From positions 1,488,001 through 1,552,000 of the forward strand of contig JBLDXI010000024.1 in assembly GCA_047495785.1 (NCBI GenBank): 64,000 nt of DNA, written 5' to 3'. The DNA comes from Lepidodermella squamata. Taxonomy: Eukaryota > Gastrotricha. Of this stretch, positions 55,306 through 64,000 are shown one piece after another. Made by a program: the position numbers and the translations under genes. Under the pieces are notes generated by a model, which made no database searches, was not told the DNA's origin, and was given only the letters and a program-made list of their open reading frames with translations. Position 1 is the stretch's first letter, and each line of letters begins with the position of its first letter.

Positions 55306-56846
55306 TCGAAATTCTGGGGGTGGCTGTGAATTTTGAAAACTCAGAAATTATCAAAAATATAGTCGTCGTCGTGTAAAATCAGATTTCGAGGTTGCGTAAT
55401 GAGAGAGGTGAGGGTGGTATTTTCATCATGAACGTCGATGGGCGTCGAAACCCTTATTGCCATGGGACCCGGGGGAGTCGGAGCTAGTTCTCCAAAAAAT
55501 GACTCGTCGGCAACACTCGGCGGCAGAAAAGTTCAGAAAAGTTTTCGCTGTTTTGGCGCGTTCTTGTCTAGTAGCTGCGCTATTTCGATAAATTAAATTT
55601 ATTACGTTGCTGTTCTGTCGCTTTCGCTATTACGTCGGTTGCTGTTAGTGGTTTCGCTGTTATGTCGGTTTTGCTGTTCTGTGCGTTTGCTGTTCTAGCG
55701 CCGTGCCATTTCTCTGGGATATAATACTCTTGGCCGCACCGACGACGAGATGTTCCAACAATTCTATGACGAATTAGACGATTCTGTCAAAACGGCAAAA
55801 CGTCCCCCATAAACGGCTTTCCAAAAACGACCAAAAACGACCTCAATTTGGTGGAAAAAGTCGTTTTTCGAAAATGTTCAACAATTCATAAGCCGGGCTC
55901 TTAAAGTTATGATGAGCCCATATTCAGAAAATTAGGTACGCAGAATTTTATCGATTTATAAATACCATGTGAGTCTATGGTGAATTTCAGCTAATCCGGG
56001 AATACTCACATGTGCGTGAGTATATGGACGATAGAGTGTTAAAAGCGTGGAAAATAAACGTTATCTTCGAAACGAAACGGTTCTTTCTCAGTCTACTGAT
56101 TTATCTGTCTGCGCGGCTGAAAACTTCTCTTGAGCAAGCGATATACTCTCTTCTGGATTACCGATAAGAGACATCTACACTCTTACGAAATGATTAATAA
56201 TGCAATTGAAAAGTTTAGCGCATACTTTATTATCAAGTTCAGAGTGAAATTCATTAAAGAACAAGGAAATATCTGGCAAATGCAATGTGTTTCGTCAAAA
56301 AAGTCTATCAGATATGCTAAACAACGTTGTACCACTCGAAAGTCCATTTCAATTGCATGCGCGCTGATTTATCACTCGAGTAATGCAATGACTCCGGCAT
56401 GAAACATTGATCGTTCGAAGCATTAATTTCTCTGCAGCAAATGTTTTCCTGATGAATTGACCAAGATTAATATGGAGATTGCAGCCGTAGTAATTGGAAA
56501 TCGCGGCGTGATTTTATTTTTTTAAGAGTGGACTGCACAACCAAATATAGACCGAAAAGTCCTAGATATGAGTCATAGTAACGCCCATATTCGCGTGCGC
56601 GCCAAAGTTCGACTTTTTGTAGTTCAGCAATAGGCAATGTTGATAGTTTTAAATTCTAGGCTAAGATAGGATCGTAGCTAGGGGCTAGGATTCGATTGCA
56701 GAGTTCTTCAACTACATGCTATTGCTATTATAGGAGTAGACTCCAGTGCAATGGGCAAAAGGCCCCACTGGAAAATTATTGCATGCCAATTTTTACGGCG
56801 CGCCCGTATAAACAACATTTTTCTATAAGTCGTATTTTACTATTAA
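55306..56846. other. intergenic 3' of R6, no gene seen
   Basis: ORFs up to 90 aa without family features (for example 56130-56402). No transposon ends recognised. Confidence 0.4.
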
Positions 56847-59279
56847 TCAAACTGGAACCCGACTTTTACAGATCATGTCTTTAAGCGTGAAATAGCTTAG
56901 GGCTAGACTGGTAGTGAGTGATAGCAAGAGCGAGACGAACGCTGTAGCTGAATGCTGACTAGATTGGGTTTGCAGAGTGAAAATGATCAGTACCGCGCAA
57001 AGTAGCAATGACAAAGCATTTAGTGGGCCAACAACGATTCCCCCAATATCCTGGCAGCAACTGTTAACCAGAAGTTTCATGCCCTGTTTTACACGATAGC
57101 CTTGATAAGAACAGAATGCCAACAATAACACGTGTAAACCAGCGATACTTGCCATCCAAGCCGTTCCATTCGGCGAGGAGCAAACGACTTCTGATATTTC
57201 GAAATAAGTGTCCGTAATCGGGTCATAATTGTTAATTCTTGGTGCGACAAACGGTTTACAGACGAACGAATCAGAGAGGAGCCAAATGACCAGGAGCGAC
57301 ATGCAACCAACATTGAAGAGAAAGGTAGCTAATAATGTTCGCTTTTGGATTCCGGCTTCAAACTCGACCGCTGGATCCTTCGTAGAATCGTTGTTACTTG
57401 AGGAAACCAACATTATTGTACGGTTTGGCTGCGCATCCACTTTTGATCTATCCGTCGGTTTGTTTGGGCGAACTTGTCTAACAGAGGTATCAGGGCCCAC
57501 AACTGTCAACATGTTCACAACTTTGCCGTTCTGCATGATTTTCACACGTTTCGGTGGAGGAGGAAGTTTTCTCGCCAGAAAAAAGGCTCGGAATGAAACC
57601 ACGCCACTTACAACCGACATCGAAAACACTAACAAGACAAGCCGAGTTATCGAAATAGCGAAACTGTCAACGCTTGTCTTCATTGTAAACGCCACTGCAG
57701 CCCCATTCAACACAATGCAACCAGGATACCCGGCTATTTTGATGAAAGGAGATGTGCCAACTTCTGGTTTCCCGCTGTTCTTGATGGTTACGAAAATGAT
57801 TCCTAGTTGAAACAAGGTCAAGATGGCAGCAATAGTTATGACAGCTGTTGAAACTTCGGAAGTAACCTCCCGTACCAGGGAAATCAAAAACGCAGTGTCC
57901 CTCGGTGGTTCTCCACCGTTCTCCCAGGCAGCCCAATCCATCGGCTCGAGAGGGATTATTTTATACCGACCATAGAACATGTAGTTTCGGCTTGTATCCA
58001 CTTCCACCGCAGAGAACTTATTTCGATAACCTCTAGGATTGTAGTAGGAATAGAGGATCAAATTATTTTCGGCGTATCCTCGCTTGCTGAAACGAAGCTG
58101 GCCTCTCAGGCCTGAGATGTTGACAGTCAAAACAGATTGATTCACGACTTTCATGACTAATTCAGGATTCGTGTTCATGTCTCGCAGCGACATGTTGAAT
58201 TCTCGTTTCAGGCGATTATCGGCATCATGCATGGCGTATATACCCATCAAAGTGGCATCATGGCAGACGTATTTCAATGATCCTAGGGTTGTAGAGCGAG
58301 GTCTCTTTAAAATCTCGAACATTTTCTCCTCGAAATATGTGGTGTTGTAACCCAACTCGCTAACTCTGCTGTCATCCATGACCTGAGTTATCGGACCGAC
58401 AAACAAAGCGAAACTAAACTGGATTCGCAGGATTTCTCTTGTGCACCAACTGTCCAGTAAATTTTCTGGCTTGATGTTGTTTGGTTCCGCTGCCAAGGAG
58501 TTTGACATAAAGAAAATATATCGCTGACCTGTGATTCCAGCGTAATAAGCTTTGCAGAGAAATCGCCACAAAAGAGGCTCGGTGGTGATGTAGACAACAA
58601 TGACTCGAACGTCATGAAATCGAAGTTCAGTGATCACATCGTCGGTTATGTCCAAGACGATGATGAAAGTTGGAACCTGGATGCCACTCTCTAATGAGTA
58701 TCGATTTATGAAAGATGCTATGATGATATCGTTGGGAGAGCTGGCTAGCGTCATAATTCCTATTCTCGACCACCTCCCAATGTCTTTAAAGAAGTGAACC
58801 ATAGATATTGCGTCTAGCTCTCCGTTTGACTGAACAGAGTACAAATTGGGATAGGTGACGTGATCGGCGAGAAACGGCGCAGTGCATGCAATAGAAAGTC
58901 CAACCATGTTGAAATATTTCAGCGGCTTCCCATATGGTTTACAACCAATGGAGAAAAATGGCCCGAGAAAAATCGGCGAACGAATTAAACCGTCGTTTGG
59001 CCTGTTTTCCCAATCTTGGCCATATCTCACAAGCTCACGGACTGGGGCGTAGCCTTGCGCGAATCCTGCTTCGTCGCGAAAGTCTGATACGATGTTGTAG
59101 TCTGGCAGAACGTCACTTCGGTTGTTAGCGTGATCGATTGCGATTTTCACAGCTGGCGGGCACGCGGCATGCGCGACGGGGAACACCTGAAGCATAGATA
59201 TGTTGAATTTCTTTCTCTGACAGCTAACATGAGATGAAATTGCGAGCAGAATAAAGACAATGTACCCCCTTTGTGACAT
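56847..59279 (-). CDS. GABA-B-like class C GPCR, array copy R6
   Basis: Intronless, 810 aa, signal peptide MSQRGYIVFILLAISSHVSC. Ligand domain about 25-430 and seven helices as in R3. It differs in the first lobe (VSDFRDEAGFAQGY, YGQDWENRPNDGL, MTLASSPNDIIIASFINRYS), which probably forms part of the ligand pocket, hinting at a different ligand. The TM3-TM4 loop (RPNKPTDRSKVDAQPNRTIM and the following residues) is nearly identical to R1, although R1 is 30 kb away at the other end of the array. TM4-TM5 (VCKPFVAPRINNYDPITD) instead follows R3. The frame is intact. It carries a diverged form of the shared upstream element. Confidence 0.9.
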   Translation of the reverse strand: MSQRGYIVFILLAISSHVSCQRKKFNISMLQVFPVAHAACPPAVKIAIDHANNRSDVLPDYNIVSDFRDEAGFAQGYAPVRELVRYGQDWENRPNDGLIRSPIFLGPFFSIGCKPYGKPLKYFNMVGLSIACTAPFLADHVTYPNLYSVQSNGELDAISMVHFFKDIGRWSRIGIMTLASSPNDIIIASFINRYSLESGIQVPTFIIVLDITDDVITELRFHDVRVIVVYITTEPLLWRFLCKAYYAGITGQRYIFFMSNSLAAEPNNIKPENLLDSWCTREILRIQFSFALFVGPITQVMDDSRVSELGYNTTYFEEKMFEILKRPRSTTLGSLKYVCHDATLMGIYAMHDADNRLKREFNMSLRDMNTNPELVMKVVNQSVLTVNISGLRGQLRFSKRGYAENNLILYSYYNPRGYRNKFSAVEVDTSRNYMFYGRYKIIPLEPMDWAAWENGGEPPRDTAFLISLVREVTSEVSTAVITIAAILTLFQLGIIFVTIKNSGKPEVGTSPFIKIAGYPGCIVLNGAAVAFTMKTSVDSFAISITRLVLLVFSMSVVSGVVSFRAFFLARKLPPPPKRVKIMQNGKVVNMLTVVGPDTSVRQVRPNKPTDRSKVDAQPNRTIMLVSSSNNDSTKDPAVEFEAGIQKRTLLATFLFNVGCMSLLVIWLLSDSFVCKPFVAPRINNYDPITDTYFEISEVVCSSPNGTAWMASIAGLHVLLLAFCSYQGYRVKQGMKLLVNSCCQDIGGIVVGPLNALSLLLCAVLIIFTLQTQSSQHSATAFVSLLLSLTTSLALSYFTLKDMICKSRVPV

Positions 59280-59479
59280 TATTTCGAAGGCAGGTTGAAA
59301 GTGTTAAATGATGTGTCTGCTTCTCAGCTTTAGTGAGTTTATCAGCCTACGTACCACGCGTGAATCATCGCCGCACTGGGGATTTTTTAATTTTATCGTT
59401 ACCTTCATCCTGGACATTTCGATGGTGCGACAGCGACATAAGGGGTTTTAATGTATAAGAGCATGTTCTTATTTAAAAA

Positions 59480-59560
59480 ATATTGACCATGTATCAAAAA
59501 AAGGCACCACAGAGGAAGGGTTTATAACCACGAAACGGAAATCCGTTCAGCAATTAATTA
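59480..59560 (-). promoter_or_regulatory. conserved upstream element of R6
   Basis: TATTGACCATGTATC, then AGAGGAAGGGTTTATAACC and ACGGAAATCCG, about 235 bp before the start. The most diverged copy but with the same order and spacing as R2 and R5. Confidence 0.4.
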
Positions 59561-59792
59561 AGAGGCTGAGCTAGGTTCGCAAAAAACTGAGTTTCGCAGA
59601 AATAACCTGGATGGACATCGCAATATTGTAGCATAGGGCTAACGTTGGAGCTGACTACGCACGAGAAGCCTATCGTCACAAGAGACATCACGTGACCGCG
59701 CAAAAAGGTGCGCATCACTTTTAGACACTGAAAAAGTCATTAAGTCGTTTTATTTGATTCCGCCGATCACCCCGAAAAAGACAACACAGATT

Positions 59793-62498
59793 CTATAATA
59801 GGTTAGAATTAACAAACTTTAGTATCAATTTTCGCTTTTTCGGCTGACTTGAGATAATTAGTGTCCTTTGCCGCTCGACTTGTCGAGGTTGCAGCGACTC
59901 GAGGCCTTTTATCAGCTCGAGACTCCCGCTTTTCCTCGCGTAATCCAACGGTGTTACGCCAGTATGATCGGCAACATTTGCAATTTCAGGACATTTCGCG
60001 AGTAAATTCAACGCAGTTTCCAGCCCACCAAGCTCAGCAACATACGACAAAGCAGTTCGACCGAATTTATCAACTAGCTTTAACCCATTCGGCCAACAAT
60101 TCGTCAGATAATTAACAGCCTCAAAATGGCCATTTTTTGCTGCTAAAACGATGACAGTAGAGTTTGAATTTTCATCCAGAATTTCAACCGATTTAGGCCA
60201 TTGCTCTAATAGGAACTTGACGCAAGAAAAATGACCATTTTCTGCCGCAAGTTGAAGGGCGATTCGATTTGTTTTGAAGTCTTCGATTTTGATTATAGCC
60301 GGGTCTATCTCGTGCAGATAGCTCAAAGCGAGTAAAAAGCCATGCTCTGCCGCAACCAGGAAAGCGTTTCTACAGCACCGACCATTGACCATAGAATCCG
60401 GGTAATTATCGACGAAATTTTTCAAGACCTCAAACTTCCCGAATTTCGCACTCCAAGCTAATGGCTCAAGGCCGTAGTTGATTTCGCTATGAAGGGCCTG
60501 AGGACATTTTTGAAGTAGTAAATTGATCAATGCAACGTGATTCCGCTCAATCGCCCAGGCCATGGGTGTTTTCTGAGCCTTGAAATCGCAGTGGAGAATT
60601 TCGCCGGGAAATCGGTCGGCTAATAATTCGATCACTTCGATTTTGCAATTTTCAGCCGCAATGCTTATCGGCGTGATGTATCGATAATCATCGATAATTC
60701 GCAGATTTCTAGGCCATTTTTGCGATAAAAAATCGATAATATCCACGTAGCCACCCTGTGAGGCGTAGGTTAATGCTGTAAACCCGCTATCATCAACATA
60801 GGTCAAATCGTCAGGTTTTTTCTCGTAAATTAATCGAACCGCCTCGATTTGGCCACTCGATGCGGCTAAGCTTAACGCTGATTGGCTAGTAACCTGCCGA
60901 TGGTTGATTGCGTCAGGGCGAAATCGAAGGAGTAAATCGATGAGGTCAACATCGCCATGACGAGCAGCCAAGTGGAACGCCATTATTCGATGCGATTTAC
61001 AGCTGAGCCTTTCAAACGGGAAATTTCGATTCGGAAATTGCGTTTTGTCAACAAATTTGAAATCGCCGATTGAAAAATTATCCAAAATTTCGCGGAGTAA
61101 ACAACAAAAATCGCAATAAATCAGCTGATAAACGAAAATTGGCACTAGAAATGCCGCCGAGTAATTTTCGCCAGCATCCAATTCGACTGATGGAGGAATT
61201 CCGGGCAGTCGTAAAGCACAATCGCATAAAATTCGAATTTTCACCTCGCCATAACGTGCATTAGGAATTCCGTAAAAACTGCGAGCTTTTTCGAACAAAT
61301 TTTCGTGGAAAATCGCGTATGGAATGAAGAATCCAGGCTCTATTGAACTGTCTTTACTCGGGAAGCTCCTCGGGCCTCGTTTAGCTACGATAATTTCATC
61401 GATTAGGCCGATGTCTTTAAAAATATCAGTGACGTTGAAAGCCGAAGCCAATCCCCATAATCTGGCTACTTCACTCATTCGAACTGGCTGGCGTGGCTTG
61501 AAAAGCAGAAAGACAAAGTAGAACGATTTCAGGCGATCGTTCAATTTTTCGAATAGCAATGAAAAATAATCATTTGCGGACAGGTCGCTTGCGATCACAT
61601 TGAATAAATCGCTGATTAATTCGTTTAAACTCGAGCTTTTTCGGCCTAATTTCGTAGCAATTTCAGCTGCTATTAACGGCGAACCGAGACATCTATCAGC
61701 CATAGCGTTAAGGTAGTCATCATCCTTGTTGAGCTGGCTTAGACTTTTCACTGGATCGAAATTGCGTAACATTTCACGCATCACCGAATCTGGCATGAAA
61801 TTAAGCTGGTAATCGATGCAAACCGGGATAGATTCGCTGGCTTTGAAGTCGGATCGGGCGATCACACAACACGGCGCGAAATCGCATTGATTTCTAAATA
61901 ATTCAGCCACTGATTCGTGCCGGCATTGGTCGAAAATAAAAAATATCCGTTGATCCTTTTCCAAGGCGAAATAGCTAGCCATATCGTGGACTGTTCGCCA
62001 CTTCAAGGAATGCTCGAGGTCACTTTTCGATTTGCCGAGTTCAAATAATGAGTTTATAAACCTTTTCGACTCGTTTTGATTCGCTGGATCCATCAAATTC
62101 ATCGACCATTCGTAGCAGTCGAGCCAGAAAACCAGTTGAATATTGCATTGTTGCTCGAAAAATTCGCGTAGTGACGGCCGTCGTAGACACTGCGAAATTA
62201 AGGTGGATTTTCCGACCCCGGATGGCCCGGTTAGTAAGAAGATACCGCGACCTGGGTTATTGCACAGCTCTTCGAAACAAATCAGGAGATTTTGCTCGTC
62301 ATCCGGCCGCGGGAAGTAATTGCCGTTAATTTGAGGTAAACCAATGCGACTTCAATAAAAAAAATTACAGTAGTACAAATTAGGAAAAAATCAAGAAATT
62401 ACTAACCACTCGTTCTCATGAAATGAGGCTTCTTTGCCCATTTTCTCAAAATGAGCCGTTAATTGTCGAACGAGGGTTTTATGCTTAATATCGTCCAT
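59793..62498 (-). CDS. NB-ARC (STAND) ATPase with 11 ankyrin repeats
   Basis: Exons 62407-62498 and 59793-62349 join across a 57-bp GT-AG intron (phase 2) to give 882 aa. The intron model is needed to include the P-loop. NB-ARC features in order: NGNYFPRPDDEQNLL (about 39-53), Walker A TGPSGVGKST (71-80), Walker B RIFFIFDQC (165-173), CCVIARSD (191-198, sensor-like RNBS-B), GSPLIAAEIATKL (253-265) and a winged-helix stretch ending EVARLWG. FHENLFEKARSFY (about 378-390) fits the end of the ARC module. Ankyrin repeats run from about 486 to 850. Such proteins are ligand-triggered oligomerising switches (Apaf-1, plant resistance proteins), so an immune or cell-death sensor role is plausible. No CARD, death or TIR domain is seen; the N-terminus has only about 40 residues before the ATPase. 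Further 5' exons cannot be excluded. Confidence 0.88.
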
Positions 62499-62779
62499 AT
62501 TATTCCTTAGCTAAAATTAAGGAGTTCTCTCTAATATTTTTTAGCTTAAAAGAAAGTAGCCTTAGCATAAGATGCATTATTTAAGGCCAACGCACTTCGA
62601 TTCCCTCCAGTAGTTGCCTGGTAATGTCGATAATAATTACGCATTGTCCTGCGCGTGAGATTATATTGATTATTGACCACCTTAAAATGCAAAGTGTGCA
62701 TCTTTCACCCTGGCGTGAATCGACGCTCTAAAATAACACAATTCTAGGGTATCATATTATTATTCAGCCACCTAGCGTT

Positions 62780-64000
62780 TTGCCTATAACACAAAATGTC
62801 GATATGGGAAGGCTCGCTCAGGCAAAAATTCTTCTGGTTCTCATAGGGTTACTAATTGTAATAGACATTTTCACTCGTTCTCCAAATGATGAGCCTGAGA
62901 CTAAATTCATCATTCAGCCTTTATCATCTCCCACTCCGGCGATTAGCCCAGAGCCCGAAACTGAAACGTCGACTTATAGACCGGTCACCACTTCGAAGAT
63001 AGTCACAGCTAAAGGTCGCCTTGGCTTTGAATTGGACCTGCAATCAGGGTGTTCTAACGAGCCAGGGTGTGACTTGGAGTCCGTTTTCGAGAACAGGAGG
63101 CTACAGTTGAGATTAGGATGCCAAAAACATTTCCTATACACCCCAGGAAATACGCCGCAAAATTTGGATGAATTAGTCAACTTATTAGACATCCAATATA
63201 CTGCACTGGAAAATTTTATGGTGGACGACCAACATCGGTTGATTTTCTGCAAAGTACCTAAAGTCGCATCCACGACGTGGTTGAAGGTCCTGGCAATTTT
63301 ACGCGGCGGACCTTCGTTCAACTTCACCAAAGTCGAGCAGATAGACGACGAGTTCCTATACAATTCGCGGCAATGGTCTAATATGAGCGCGGTTCGAGTT
63401 CTGTCAAGCTACTCAAAATCTGAGAGATCGATGCGGCTGAGGAATTACAGAAAGGTGATGTGGGTCAGACACCCTGTACTACGGCTATTTTCAGCTTGGC
63501 AGTCGAAACTCACTGATGAGAAAAACGTTTACTGGAATGTGAGTCTTTTGAATTCACATTATCCACCTTAATAATTTCCATTTTTAGATGGTTGGTCGGC
63601 ATATTCTGGAAAAATATGGGAGAAAAGGCGAACCTCGAGGTAAACCTGGGGTGACTCTTGAAGAGTTTTTTCGATATATGGCAGGTTTGCCGAAATACAC
63701 GCGAATATTCGACGTTCATTGTAAGAATTTTAAACAAAGAAATTGGCTTTTAACAATGCAATTTCGCTTTTCAGGGGATCCTTACCACCTTCATTGCTGG
63801 CCTTGTTTCTTCAACCCAGAGTACATTGGTCATTTTGAATCGATGAAGCCGGAAGCTGATTATGTGATAAGAAAAATTTACGGTCCGAACACCGAGTTCG
63901 AATTTCCGAGCGGTCAATCAGCGATGAAGAAGCGAAATGATGCGCTGGTCGAAATTTCGAAGTTACCGAAAGATATACTCCAGTTAGCCCTTAACAAGTA
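62780..64000 (+). CDS. carbohydrate sulfotransferase, HNK-1ST/chondroitin type, copy 2 (3' end beyond window)
   Basis: Exons 62780-63538, 63588-63720 and 63775->64000; introns of 49 and 54 bp. A signal-anchor (about residues 14-30, AKILLVLIGLLIVIDIF) precedes a Pro/Thr-rich stem, so it is a Golgi type II enzyme. The 5'-PAPS loop is LIFCKVPKVASTTWLKVL and the 3'-phosphate motif KVMWVRHPVLRLFSAWQSKL; the usual RDP is RHP here. HWDPYHLHCWPC and YIGHFESM follow in exon 3. The last intron falls in the HW motif codon pair as in copy 1 (split Trp codon, different phase). It has a longer stem than copy 1 with extra Cys (GCSNEPGC). It probably sulfates a different glycan. The start at 62780 is the first Met; one eight codons later also precedes the anchor. 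Confidence 0.9.

Noticed and set aside
57229-57810. 193-aa plus-strand ORF and similar ones over every receptor
   Set aside because: Same antisense frame recurs over all conserved receptor copies, so it is a by-product of the receptor coding sequence.
1-64000. CRISPR arrays, operons, bacterial-type signals
   Set aside because: Spliced metazoan genes throughout; no regularly spaced repeats with unique spacers.

Overview
This window looks like nuclear DNA of a compact-genome animal. Genes are split by short GT-AG introns (mostly 48-60 bp, some 300-540 bp) and several families are typical of metazoa: Ly6/uPAR three-finger protein, Cys-loop channel, HNK-1-type sulfotransferase, S1 peptidase and class C GPCR. 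The DUF229 family and overall style suggest an ecdysozoan. I considered tardigrades, mites and springtails, but the sequence alone does not settle the lineage.

Left part (1-23 kb): secreted and membrane proteins. Three DUF229 (alkaline-phosphatase-like fold) membrane proteins on the minus strand share exon layout and intron phases; the first runs off the left edge. Between them lie a GPI-type Ly6 protein with a clear TATA box, three tandem S1 peptidases with unusual features, a two-exon knottin-like cysteine-rich peptide, a nicotinic-like Cys-loop channel subunit, a disordered protein with an internal repeat, and a Golgi carbohydrate sulfotransferase.

Middle and right part (24-59 kb): an array of six intronless paralogous GABA-B-like class C receptors (R1-R6) plus at least one truncated copy. 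R4 is inverted relative to the rest and carries a frameshift. The copies share upstream and 3' flank blocks and look like mosaics of one another, as expected for tandem duplication with gene conversion. The array is full of mobile DNA. A four-level nest lies in the R2 3' flank: the duplicated receptor flank, then a foldback-type insertion, then a complete P-element-like transposon (32-bp inverted repeats, 8-bp target duplication, spliced transposase of about 947 aa), then a 782-bp MITE carrying two tRNA-like cores. The R3 flank is the matching empty site. LINE and MULE relics and further MITEs lie nearby.

Right edge (59.8-64 kb): a STAND-type NB-ARC ATPase fused to 11 ankyrin repeats, and a second carbohydrate sulfotransferase cut by the right edge. 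There is no operon-like organisation. The most interesting system here is the intronless, mosaic GABA-B-like receptor array with its shared upstream element.
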